Positions 49,139 to 59,225 of a DNA stretch of 64,000 nt are shown piece after piece. Within the stretch, counting starts at the first letter, position 1; every line of letters starts with the position of its first letter. Location of the stretch: assembly GCA_015680685.1 (NCBI GenBank), contig MNCI01002011.1, positions 928,554 through 992,553 on the forward strand. Reading direction: 5' to 3'. Both the position numbers and the translations under genes were made by a program. The DNA comes from Gnetum montanum (lineage: Eukaryota; Streptophyta; Gnetopsida; Gnetales; Gnetaceae). The notes under the pieces were generated by a model. That model did no database searches. It worked only from the letters and a program-made list of their open reading frames with translations, and was not told the DNA's origin.

Positions 49139-49908
49139 ATTCAACAATTCCTTTGGTGTTTTCTTCATCAAGGTCTCCCGATCAGGAAACGTTTAGCATA
49201 CCTTGGGATTCACTCCCCTAAGTGCCCTTTATGTAATGACCCTGAAACCTTTGTCCACGTTTTTTGGCTTTGCCCATTTGCTCAGCATGCATGGGAATGG
49301 GCCTCTAAGGTTTTTCCCTCATGCACTCTTACACAAGAGGCTGTAATGTTTGGTTTCTTACCTATCAGGTCCAAAAACTCTCATTTCCTATGGAAGATCC
49401 TTAGGCCCATCATCTTATATAATATTTGGAAACGTAGATGTACCACACATTTTCAAAAGACAATTATTTCAAACCCCTTACAGCTAACTACTTCGGAAAA
49501 AATGCAAATTTTACGGCATGTTCACTTCCAAATTATATCTCAAGCCCCAAAATTCAAGATGAATGCTAATCAGTTGTTTCTCTTATTGCAGCCATGGAGT
49601 AATTTTGGAGATCCACATAATCACCATCATTAGGCCTCGCTTCCGAAGAAAGTCTCCAAATTAAGCCACAGTTCTCTACACTAGTCGGCCACATCCAGGA
49701 AAAGTTACACACATTTCAGCGAATGGTTGACCTCGAGATTGCATTTACATTCCCAGTGGAATGCTAAGTTTAGTATGTTTCCTCTTTAATAGTCTCAGTC
49801 ATCATGGTCTCTCCCTCATTTCCTCACTCTGTATGTCTGAAAGTTGCTTATGTACTACATTTTGTCTTCTATTAATAAAATTCTCTTTTTGGGGTCCGAC
49901 ACCCCCCC
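49139..49908 (+). mobile_element. 5'-truncated LINE tail with perfect target duplication
   Basis: The 770-bp insert is flanked by the identical 18-mer CTAAAATACACAGAACAA (49,121-49,138 and 49,909-49,926). Its content is one open frame to the stop at 49,631-49,633, then a 275-bp 3' UTR ending tctttttggggtccgacacc and a C run. There is no poly(A) tail. The open frame and exact duplication suggest it is one of the younger insertions here. Confidence 0.8.
49140..49633 (+). pseudogene. LINE ORF2 C-terminus, zf-RVT zinc-binding domain
   Basis: About 164 codons are open without a stop from the truncation point; the ATG at 49,346 is internal. The frame shows LWCFLHQGLPIRKRLAYLG, then CPLCNDPETFVHVFWLCPFAQHAWEW. 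These are the C-x2-C...H...C ligands and Trp typical of the reverse-transcriptase zinc-binding domain at the end of plant LINE ORF2. A basic region (NIWKRRCTTHFQK) and a His-rich end (DPHNHHH) follow. Such domains are thought to help ORF2p bind nucleic acid. RT and endonuclease are missing because of the 5' truncation. Confidence 0.75.
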
Positions 49909-49926
49909 CTAAAATACACAGAACAA

Positions 49927-50289
49927 CAACAACAACAAAAACTTTTTATGAGTGAAATAGTAATAAAAATATTATATTAGTAAGAGAAAAAAGTGTCATC
50001 AATATTCAACAAGTGTGTTGGGAATCCTAGTAGGCTAATGAGACAAAAAATAAGAAACAAAAAACAAAAGACTATTTATGTAGCCTTTACAACTTAAATA
50101 ATGAGAACAAGGAGATTGACATTCCAGTTGAAAAAATAATGTAAAATCTTAACCATTTGACAAAATCAACCAAACGAATGAAATAATTATGATTCTCAAC
50201 ATTAACATGACAAAGAAATATCTACCAAAAATCCATATCCTAAAAAACATGCATTTAGAACAAATACATTAGAGTAAAGAGGGATTGTA
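49927..50289. other. AT-rich spacer, nothing seen
   Basis: A short CAA repeat follows the LINE target duplication. No coding pattern. Confidence 0.6.
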
Positions 50290-50840
50290 TCAATAGATTA
50301 TGTTGTCATTGAATGAATCTTGATGCATTAGAAGGTGAAGACCTCTAGCAGAAGTAATGAAAAGGTCAAGAAGGTCCTCATCAAGACCCATAAAATATGA
50401 GTTCTCACTACTTTTTTGAGTTTAGGCTAAAGCTCCTAAGCTAAGAAAGATGACATCCACACTAGGTCTAATAACTCTCTTGAATGAAACCTACAAAGAA
50501 ACTTAAAGTGAATGTCAAAAAAATAAAAATAAAAAAGGTGAGTCAAGCATCTAGGATAAAATACCTAATAAGCTACTTGTAACCTCATCATAAGAAAAGA
50601 GAATATTGGCATGGGGATAAGTATTACATTTGACCACTAGAAGTGGCCCATCCTCATAGAAATACCAAGCCTTCATAACTCCAAAGTGCTTCATGCATAA
50701 GATAACTATGCCTCTAAAATTTAAATATATCACTAAAGCAATCCATTTAGAAATTACTTAAACCATCAAACCATTGACCATGAAGATATCCCCATTTCAT
50801 GATTAAACAACTTGATGAACCCAAGTGCAAGGTCATTCTT
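50290..50840 (-). pseudogene. Unrecognised two-exon gene fragment
   Basis: The minus-strand exon 50,840-50,565 is open over 60 codons (GVMKAWYFYEDGPLLVVKCN; YPHANILFSYDEVTSSLLG). It ends at a donor-like TTAG|GTATTT. A 74-base intron (50,564-50,491) ends TTTCTTTGTAG. The next exon (50,490-50,290) reads VSFKRVIRPSVDVIFLSLGA, then MGLDEDLLDLFITSARGLHL and ends NIIY-stop. The phase does not match across the junction, so an indel is assumed. I do not recognise the protein. Confidence 0.4.
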
Positions 50841-50879
50841 GTAGAACTAAGTAGTATGCACTCATCTAGCCATTATAAA

Positions 50880-51140
50880 AATATAAGGGTTGTCTATTTT
50901 TTCAATTTATCATTAAAGACTGATTTGTGTACAACAAATAATCCTATAAATGAAACTATCTTGTATTCTTTCAAATAGACTAATAACTTTATAGAGTTCA
51001 CTACTTTAATAGTTGCAACCAATGGATTATATGCTTAGTCTACATGAAAAATTCTATGATTTTACTCCAACCATACTTTTCATGTTGCCTTATTGCAAAT
51101 GAAAATATTTTCTACACATCTCCTTAGTTATCTAAACATA
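50880..51140 (-). pseudogene. Older minus-strand LINE, segment downstream of element at 51,146
   Basis: On the minus strand the frame ending ...KWIYRCDY at 58,658 continues here, after removal of the element and one copy of the target duplication. The continuation reads YV, a stop, ITKEMCRKYFHLQ, then SSELYKVISLFERIQDSFIY. The two pieces were therefore one LINE tail split by the LTR element. Confidence 0.5.
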
Positions 51141-51145
51141 ATAAT

Positions 51146-52274
51146 TGAAACACCATAAAATTTCAGGTCTTGGCATCCCCATTGCAAATATGGCTAAGTG
51201 TTACACGTTGTTACATGCTACTACGTTGCATAGTGTAGCATAGCGTAGCACCTTGCTACAATGCATAGCATAGCACCTTGCTACGCTGTGTAGCGTAGCA
51301 TAACGTAGCACCCTACTACAGTGCTAGCGTAGCATCCTGCTACAGTGCTAGCATAGCACCTTGCTACAGTACCAGTGTAGCACCTTGCTACAGTACCAGT
51401 GTAGCACCTTGCTACAGTGCTAGCATAGCACCTTGCTACGCTGCGTAGCATCCTGCTACAATGCCAGCGTAGCACCCTGCTACAATGCTAGCATAGCACC
51501 TTGCTACAGTGCTAGCGTAGCACCCTGCTACAGTGCATAGCATAGCGTAGCATCCCATTACACTATGCTGTTATGCACTGTTACGCGCTATTACTTGTTG
51601 TTACATGTTGTTACCTACCGCATTGCCACGTGGTGCCAAATCCGCATTTTTGGCTAACCCTAGCCCTATAAATACCTCTGCGACCCCCTTTTTTTTAGAG
51701 GAGGAGAGAAGGGGTGGAAGGCTTCAATTTCCATTTTGGCATTTGGCATTTAACATTTTGGCACTTAGCTCTGTGGGCGAACGAGACCTAGAGCACACCA
51801 CACCGACAGAGAGGCACAACTACATCACATGGTATACTGTGACCACCGACCCAGGAGGCACATTTTATCATAGTGAGCACCAGATTTCACAGCCCGACAC
51901 CACCGAGGTTGTGATTCCACTCCTACTGTTCCTATTGTACACTTTGTATACCTATACCCTTTTTCAAGGTAGTGTATCTTTCTATTCAAACTCTCTTTTT
52001 GGCTAATCATAGCATTTATTTGGCATTGTTAAGCATTAAATCATGTTCACTACCCTACTACACACTTTAGCACGTTTCTACTGCTATGCACATTGCATTT
52101 TCTTTTATTTTTTGCAAAAGGGTTATTGTACACTGATTAAGTCCCTGTCTGATTGACCAGATCATTCAAGGCACCCCATTTAGGTTTTATCTAGCATGGC
52201 CCTTATGTAGATCCAAGGTTGTGTGCCCAAAAACCTCTTGATGTTTCCAGCCACCGACATTTTCTATCATTACT
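51146..52274 (+). repeat. 5' LTR of gag-protease element
   Basis: 1,129 bp. It holds a 24-bp dyad array (51,245-51,540) 127 bp upstream of TATAAATA (51,667-51,674). The segment after the TATA box (gaggagagaaggggtggaa...) is nearly identical to the 3' LTR. The 149-bp length difference from the 3' LTR is almost wholly array copy number. Confidence 0.88.
51245..51540 (+). repeat. 24-bp double-dyad tandem array, ~12 units
   Basis: The unit is about GTAGCACCYTGCTACAGTGC followed by TAGC. Each unit contains two overlapping palindromes, GTAGCA-ccy-TGCTAC and GTGCTA-gcg-TAGCAC. The long minus-strand ORF inside (51,475-51,281) is a product of the repeat and not a gene. Confidence 0.9.
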
Positions 52275-52279
52275 ATTTT

Positions 52280-52298
52280 TGGCACTAAAAGGAGGGCC
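52280..52298 (+). other. Candidate primer binding site
   Basis: TGGCACTAAAAGGAGGGCC begins five bases after the LTR. The TGGC start is typical of a tRNA 3'-end complement, but I could not match the rest to a specific tRNA. Confidence 0.4.
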
Positions 52299-52381
52299 TT
52301 TTTTCTACATTTTCGTACTTAGCATTTTTTTTGCATTTTTAGACTTGGCCATTTTCTGCATTTTCATACTTGGCAATTTCT

Positions 52382-52576
52382 CTGCTACCAACAGATTTAG
52401 TCATTTTTCTGTTGTTTTCCTACTATCAGCAGATTTAGTCATTTTTTTTTGTTGTTTTCCTGCTACCGGTAGATCTAGTCATTTTTCTGTTGTTTTCCTG
52501 CTATCAGCAAATCTAGTCATTTTTCTGCTGTTTTTCTACTACTGGCAGATCTAGTCATTTTCCTACAAACAGCAAC
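52382..52576 (+). repeat. ~39-bp tandem repeat in leader, five units
   Basis: Units start ctgctacc/ctactatc near 52,382, 52,420, 52,460, 52,498 and 52,537. Each contains agatctagtcatttttctg. Several hold a dyad (CTGCTATCAGCAG, CTACCGGTAG). The array lies between the PBS and the gag ATG. Confidence 0.8.
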
Positions 52577-52618
52577 TCTTACAACCTAATTTGTGAACAT
52601 GAATCCAGATCAACTTTC

Positions 52619-54649
52619 ATGTTGGTGTCTAACACATTTGATACCACAATACAGCCAAAGAATGTCGCATTAAGCCACAAACAATACAACTTTGTTTGTG
52701 CCAAAATTCAAGCAAGACTACCAGTGGATTACCTTGATTTAGAGGCAAAACAGGACTATGAAAGAGTCCACCAGAACGGATGGAAGTATAATCCCTCCCT
52801 GTTTGATATAATCCCACTCACGGATTCCTACCACCAGTTGTTGTCCCAACTCATCCGTGCAAACAAGCATGATGCAGGGACAACCTACGAGGAAGCCTCA
52901 CAGAATGAGGAAGATGAGTTCGAGGCCTGCTCTAAATATGAGAGCCACCTCCACACCGTCTTCCAACAACCACTCCCTAGTACAGCCCCTCATCGGTTTG
53001 GTCCATCCATCCCCTCCAAGATAGTGACCATGCCAATCCAGCCTTCCTCACAAGCAACTAATGCATTTTCCCAGCACTATGCTCATGCAAGAGCCACCTC
53101 CCAGCCCCAAAAAACTCCATCATCCTACATCCTACCTATCTCATTGGTGTCTGCGGTGTCCGTCCAACCCACCCATGTGTGGCCCACTCCAATCACCGCA
53201 TCCATCACTCAGCCATTACATCAACAATCATCTGCTATGACGTTAAACTGGAAACACTCGCTTGCTACGACGTTAAACTGGCAAACTCCACAACCAATAA
53301 TTTTTCCCTATGCCATGCAACGAATCCAAGCCTAGCCAATGCAACCAACTAGCACATCCCCAAGCTTGGATTAGGCATTCCAGCTGATACAAAGCTTGAC
53401 AGAGGAGATCAACCAACTTAAGGCTACCTCCTCTAACACCATCAAGGCGGTGGACTTCTATCAAGATGATCTCATAAGTCCTATGGTACCACCTCTAACT
53501 CTCCCAATTGGGTCCCAAATGCCTCAATTTACCAAGTACAATGGAGAAGGAGATCCCAATGCACACTTGGTCACATTTCGATCTGAATGCCCACTCTTTC
53601 AACCTTGGCCACAAACCATCATGAGCATGTTCCCCATGTCACTCACTAGCAAGGCCTTGGACTGGTATCATGCACTACCCAAGGCCTCAATATCCTCTTT
53701 GAAGGATCTCATAACCAAGTTTGTGACACACTTCAAGTACAACCTAAATCCTGAAGAAACCCTTGACCACCTGATGCAAGTTAAACAGGGGCCTCTAGAG
53801 CCCATGCCAAAATTCCTCCAACGTTGGAAGGTTGCATTGAGCAAAATGCATGAACCTCTAGCGGAGGCACATCTACTGACAATCTTTAAAGGTGCAGTAA
53901 ATGACTTCATCAAGTCCAAACTGTATTATCTAGCCCCAAAGTCTCTTAGCCAAGCCTTTTCCCAAGCAAAAGGCATAGAGGATGTAGCACAAGCTAGCAA
54001 TGATCTAGCCTATGTGACCTATAGAAACCAACACACTTGCAATCATGTAGCCATAAGCACAAAAGCAACCAACTGGGGCCCAACAGCTAAGCAGCCCCAA
54101 GCCCCAACTAACAAAACTGTCAATTCTAGCACTAACTCACCCACATTGATAGGGGCTACATCAAGATCCAACTTTCAGTGCAAGGACCACTCAAAGTATA
54201 CACCACTATTGGTGCAACACTCTGAACTACTAGAGCAACTCCTGAAAGCTGGGCAAATCCAACACAAACACGTATCAGAAATTGCTCACCAAAAACATGA
54301 TAGGTACTACAAACTACTAAGGAACCTCACTTTAGCAGTACCAAATGAGCCCCCAATTCCACAACACTTCAAGCTAGGCCAATACTATCATTACCACCAA
54401 TTGGTTGGTCATAGTACAGAAAACTATCGTGATTTGTAGGATGACCTGCAGAGAATGATAGAACATGGCCAATTGGTGATCAACACGGTGAGTCAATCCA
54501 ACACAGATGATGCCCCCTATGTCATAAATTCCATTAGCATAGGCGGCAAGCCCAAACCTGTGCAGAAACCTTTTGTGATCCATGTGCCTCCCAGCAAGGC
54601 AAGGATTCCCTCAGCCTCCACAAGCAAGAGGCCTCCCTTTGTTATCTAA
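52619..54649 (+). pseudogene. Retrotransposon gag polyprotein (few stops)
   Basis: One frame is kept from ATG 52,619 to 54,649, interrupted by TAG stops at 53,333, about 53,373 and 54,437. The N-terminal 240 residues end in a Pro/Gln/Thr-rich linker. The conserved Retrotrans_gag domain (about 53,520-53,990) shows GEGDPNAHLVTF, MFPMSLTSKALDWYHALP, LITKFVTHFKYNLNPEETLD, PKFLQRWKVAL and AFSQAKGIEDVA. The C-terminus has YYHYHQLVGHSTENY then R-L-stop-DDLQRMIEHGQL, where the family knuckle normally has Cys at both Tyr positions. Repeats like PFVIHVPP follow. It would form the particle shell. It is among the best-preserved frames in the window. Confidence 0.8.
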
Positions 54650-54937
54650 GTGCCACCTCGAGCACTCACAACACCCTTTGTGGTCAAATTTCCATAACAA
54701 CCGTCTGCTAAGACATTAAACTGGCATGATGCAACAACAACTGCTAAGCAACCTTTTGTTATCAAGGTGCCACAACGTGTTTTCCCCTCACCTACTTGAA
54801 GCCCAATAGTGGACAACATCTTGATCCCTCCTCCTTTAAGGGTTGACTCCACTAACAACCCGAGTAGACCCACCAAATGGCAACACAAGAGGACAAACGA
54901 GCACCTCGCAACTCCCATGGCTGAAGCAAAGACTACA

Positions 54938-54987
54938 ACCAGCAAATAACAACTAAACACTAACCAGCAAATAACAACTAAACACTA
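54938..54987 (+). repeat. 25-bp direct tandem duplication
   Basis: accagcaaataacaactaaa plus cacta occurs twice in immediate succession. Confidence 0.85.
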
Positions 54988-55217
54988 GGGCCCCTACCCC
55001 CACACAGGGTAAGTAAACCAAGCCTAAGTCCCTTTCGCAAGAGACCTGTCTCTCAAACCACATGAAGGAAGTCAAAGCCAACACAACAGCTAATGACAAA
55101 GACTTTGCAGCTACACTAACCCAGGTGAAACAAATGCTCAAAAAAAAGAACACAACGTTGAGCTTATACAACCTAGTCATGACCTCATCTACTCACTGCT
55201 AAGCATTGGCCTAGATC

Positions 55218-55739
55218 TTGGCCTCCATTCCTGTTATGGAGGGCATCCCTGCAGATGAGACATCCATTTATTCAACAATGCTACCCCCTACACCTCAAGA
55301 ATTGGGTTCAATATCTCTAGTTTTCTGCAATAATGCAATCAAAGTTAACCCCAAACGAGGGGAGGTTACTATAGCTCCACTATCCATTAGCATTTGTGTC
55401 AGACAATGTACCATTCGTAGGATACATGTTGATGATGGTGCAGCAACAAACGTAGTCTTGTACTCAGTCATCGAAAAGCTAGGTCTGGCAAATGAAATCA
55501 AGCCAACCAAAACCACATGTCTAAAATCCTTCAATGGATCATGTGTCACAATCAGGGGTACAATCAACTTAGCCTTTGTGCCAAGATGGAAATTCCCCAC
55601 TAGCGTAGATTTCATTGTGATAGAAGAGATGCCAGGTTTCAACATGATTCTAGGCATGGCACAAGTTTTAGAAGGAGAGCTTCTTGGTGGTACACTTATA
55701 ACAACCAATGCAGTGCCTAAGGCTAACACACTCGAATGA
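55218..55739 (+). CDS. Retropepsin-like aspartic protease ORF
   Basis: An intact 173-codon frame in a different phase from gag. Residues about 45-65 read NPKRGEVTIAPLSISI. The active-site region is IHVDDGAATNVVLYSVIEKL (about 70-90), with DDG where DSG or DGG is usual. The flap/strand region is SFNGSCVTIRGTINLAFV. The C-terminal fold motif is VDFIVIEEMPGFNMILGMAQ, equivalent to the common YN-ILGRP end. It would process the gag polyprotein. The usual Arg-Pro after ILG is Met-Ala. The ATG may be internal to a gag-protease frame. Catalytic competence is uncertain because of the DDG motif. Confidence 0.7.
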   Translation: MASIPVMEGIPADETSIYSTMLPPTPQELGSISLVFCNNAIKVNPKRGEVTIAPLSISICVRQCTIRRIHVDDGAATNVVLYSVIEKLGLANEIKPTKTTCLKSFNGSCVTIRGTINLAFVPRWKFPTSVDFIVIEEMPGFNMILGMAQVLEGELLGGTLITTNAVPKANTLE

Positions 55740-57657
55740 GGGGTTGAAGCCAACAGCCTCCCAGAGGATCCTATGCCTTGCACACTCCCTAATCCATGCT
55801 CGGTTAAGAAGCAACTACATGATCAAGACATGCCCTTGGCCAAAAATGTGCTAGATGCTTGCCTACCTTTTTCCTCCACTTGCCATGCATTTTTTGACTT
55901 TCATTTACATTGCACTAGCCTACCCATTTACATTTTTCCTACTTACTTAGACCACACATTTCATTTTGTTTACATATTTTTTTTACTTTGTTTATGCATC
56001 CATCTGTTTAGCTTAAGCATTACATCTGAAAACATAAAAACTATAAAATATAAAACTACAAAAATGCATGGCCCAAAAAGGCCTTAAACTAGCCTACAAC
56101 CTGAAATGGCCAAAAACTATCACTTTTTGCATTTCTTTCCTTTCATTCATATATTTTAACTTTGTTTACAGCAAATGCTGCTTGATGTTATTTTCTTTTT
56201 AGTTGATTTTTGCAGGATTTTGTAGACACATAGCATGACTACGCCTGTAACATCACACCTTGTATAAGCAAGGTAAGCACTAGTCCACTATGACTATAAA
56301 CTAGCATAGCTCGTCCTTACGTCATGACATTAAACTGGAACAACAGCTCATCCTTGGTCATGATGTTAAATTGGCACAACATCCATTGTCTGCTATGACA
56401 TTAAACTAGCATCCAATAGTCTGCTAGGACTATAAACTAGCACATCATGGTCTGCTAGGACCTTAAACTGGTGCACAATCTGCCAAGACCTTAAACTGGG
56501 TTCACAGTCTGCCAGGACTTTAAACTAGCATGTAGCTGATCTGATCCAAACACTTTCCATTGCCCTGGGAGCACTCATAGCATCCTTGCCTCCCACCATT
56601 CTAGTGATTCTTTTGGAGCACTTGCCATTAGTGTGGCATTCAGAACACTTGTAGCATCATTGCCCTGGCACCTTCACTGGTTTCCTAAGCACTTGCAACT
56701 AGCACATCATTTGACACTTTCACAGCATCTTTGCATCTAGCACTTACAGCATCTTCACATCTAGCATTTGCACTTATATTTCATGTTTTGTGGTTTTCTT
56801 GTCCTCTCTGAGTTGTATTTTTAGGATGAAGCCTTGGAGGCAATCATGCAAAGGTGCATTCCATCACAGCAGAAAGTTATCATGTTGCTTTGATGTGCAT
56901 GACTAGACTAGTTGAGCCACTCAAGAGTGCACATCCCCCTCATCTCTATTATAGCCTATGCACATCCATTTCATTCATCCCAATATCCTCTCATACTCCC
57001 CATACTCACGATTTCACACTCCTCTGATGCATACGCACTATGACACACATGGCATTCCCCTCACATCAACTATAGAACCCATGGTTGATGTAACATAATT
57101 CATCCTATGGGATGCCTCTATTGCATGGTAAAAGCCTAAGCATATGTAACATGAATCATCCCTAGGATTAAACATCTATCCTATAGATGCAATGTGATGC
57201 ATCAAAACAAAGCCTATCTTCTCGATGGCCAACTTGTAGCTAACATTCTGCATTAAGCCGAACCCAAAGAAGGCTTGCCTCACAAAAAAAAAAGGCAAAA
57301 ACACTGCAGCTTCGCAATTGGCCCATCCTTGGATGAACTTTGATGCTCTCATAAACACTTCAACAATAGGTCAACATTTCAAGGGCAAGCTACTTCATGC
57401 CATGGTCAATATCAACCATGCAAAATTTGCATCTTACATCATGATCCACTGTTTGCATTTTGTTCCCACCATTTAAATTTCATCTCCCTAGCATTGTCTA
57501 TACCCCTTGTCCCTTAGGATAACCTTATTCCCATAACACTATTGAGCATGGTAAAACAATATCCGATCTTATGCTGACAAATGACGTTGGTGACATGTCT
57601 ACTGTGGTGTTTTATAATTCTTTGTCGACATCTCTTAGGTCACTCCTTTAGATGTCA
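55740..57657 (+). other. Non-coding 3' internal region of gag-protease element
   Basis: About 1.9 kb without RT, RNase H or integrase signatures. It includes a TTAAACTGG-type array (56,288-56,531) and a second, looser run of cattttgcat/gcactt words (56,560-56,780). Short coding-like fragments near 57,180-57,360 are unassigned. Confidence 0.6.
56288..56531 (+). repeat. ~30-bp TTAAACTGG tandem array
   Basis: Eight or so imperfect units of the form TCTGCTAGGACCTTAAACTGG plus about 9 bases occur here. The same word occurs inside the gag frame (53,235-53,282 twice; 54,706-54,726). Confidence 0.75.
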
Positions 57658-57672
57658 ACAAAGAGGGGCCAT
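57658..57672 (+). other. Polypurine tract
   Basis: acaaagaggggccat directly precedes the 3' LTR start TGAAACACC. Confidence 0.8.
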
Positions 57673-58652
57673 TGAAACACCACAAAATTTTAGGTCTCAG
57701 AATCTCCACTGCAAATATGGCTAAGTGTTACGCATTGTTACGTGCTACTACGCTGCATAGCGTAGCACCTTGCTACAGTACCAGCATAGCACCCTACTAT
57801 AGTGCTAGCGTAGCACCTTACTACAGTGCCAGCGTAGCACCTTGCTACAGTGCTAGTGTAGCATCCTGCTATAGTGCCAACGTAGCACCCTACTACAGTG
57901 CATAGCGTAGCGTTGCGCCCCGTTACGCTATGCTGTTACGCACTGTTATGCGCTATTACTTGTTGTTACACATTGTTACCTACCGCACTGCCACATGGTT
58001 CTAGATCCACATTTTGGGCTAACCCTAGCCCTATAAATACCTCTGTGACCCCTTTTTTCTTAGAGGAGGAGAGAAGGGGTGGAAAGCTTCAATTTCCATT
58101 TTGGCATTTGGCATTTGGCATTTTAGCATTTTGGTAGTTAACTCTGTGGGCAAACGGGACCTAGAGCACACCACACCGACAGAAAGGCACAACTACATCA
58201 CATGGTATACTGTGACCACCGACCTAGGAGGCACAGTTTATCACAGTGAGCACCAGATTTCACAGCCTGACACCATCGAGGCTGTGATTCCGCTCCTACT
58301 ATGCCTATTGCACACTTTTTATACCTATACCCTTTTTCAAGGCAGTGTATCTTTCTATTCAAACTCTCTTTTTGGCTGATCACAACATTTATTTGGCATT
58401 GTTAAGCATTAAATCATGTTCACTGACCTGTTACGCACTTTAGCACGTTTCTACTGCTATGCACATTGCGTTTTCTTTTATTGTTTGCAAAAGGATTATT
58501 GTACACCAATTAAGTTCCTGTCTAATCAACCAAATCGTTCAAGGCACCCGATTTCCATTTTATTCAGCATGGCCTTAACGCGGATTTGGGGTTAGGCTAT
58601 GCACCCGAAAACCTCTCGGTGTTTCCAGCCACCAACGTTTTCTATCATTACA
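57673..58652 (+). repeat. 3' LTR of gag-protease element
   Basis: 980 bp, TG...CA, followed by the target duplication ATAAT. It carries a 6-unit dyad array (57,762-57,905) 127 bp upstream of TATAAATA (58,032-58,039), the same spacing as in the 5' LTR. Confidence 0.9.
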
Positions 58653-58657
58653 ATAAT

Positions 58658-59225
58658 CACATCTATAAATCCATTTCATAACATCACCCAATCTTATAAT
58701 TAAGGCACTAACAACCTTATAAAAATATCAATACTTAAATAGATGATCAAAAGTCTTAAATTCACAATGGTAAAGAACATAATGTGAGGCCATGTGATGA
58801 TCCTTATGTTGTAGATTATTGGATGTTAAAATGACACAATGCCCCAAAATCAAATTGAAGAAATGAACCTTTGGATGGCATGAAAGGTTCCAAAGATGAG
58901 ATCATATTCCCATAAACCCAAATGAGAGATCAAAGATGACCAAGACCTAGCTTTTTTTTATTAGAAGGGGAAAATGAAAGCAAATCCCTAATTCTTCTAG
59001 ATAGAAATTTATACTAGAAGACAGCTATAAAAAGACTTTCAATCTAGGAAAAAATCCCTTCCCTAGATTGTAAGAAATAAGAAACCATATGCCATACATC
59101 AAAAAATTGCCTCCCTTGGTAAACTTACAAAAATTAAGAAATCTTATAGCCTCTAGAAATATTTCTCTCATAATATAATTGATCTTTGTTCTTTTAGAAA
59201 ATCTATCATACACACCTCTCCTAGT
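58658..59225 (-). pseudogene. Older minus-strand LINE, zf-RVT region
   Basis: On the minus strand about 185 codons contain few stops. They include LEAIRFLNFCKFTKGGNFLM, then WNLSCHPKVHFFNLILGHCV, LTSNNLQHKD and YVLYHCEFKTFDHLFKY. This is the W-x-PK-FF-W...L-T-NL...C-LC--E-T-DHLF--C pattern of the LINE zinc-binding domain, with one Cys lost. It continues at 51,140 beyond the inserted LTR element. Confidence 0.6.

Larger units (their letters stand above)
51146..58652 (+). mobile_element. Pol-less gag-protease LTR element, both LTRs
   Basis: It is flanked by the perfect 5-bp target duplication ATAAT (51,141-51,145; 58,653-58,657). The LTRs (1,129 and 980 bp) start TGAAACACCA; the 3' copy ends CA and the 5' copy ends CT at the same place. 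The interior holds a leader with tandem repeats, a long gag frame, a protease-like ORF and a polypurine tract. No RT, RNase H or integrase is recognisable in the 2 kb after the protease. It is a non-autonomous element of the kind described as terminal-repeat gag elements, and would need pol in trans. Confidence 0.85.

Noticed and set aside
51281-51475. Minus-strand 64-codon frame with a repeated ARCYTGTV peptide
   Set aside because: It is only the translation of the 24-bp LTR array. The 77-codon plus-strand frame at 57,672-57,905 is the same artefact.
51605-52006. 133-codon plus-strand frame, repeated at 58,101-58,379
   Set aside because: It lies in the R/U5 part of the LTR and is present in both LTRs. 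It spans the TATA box and start region, so coding is unlikely.
55295-55783. 162-codon minus-strand frame
   Set aside because: It is antisense to the protease ORF, whose motifs are clear on the plus strand.
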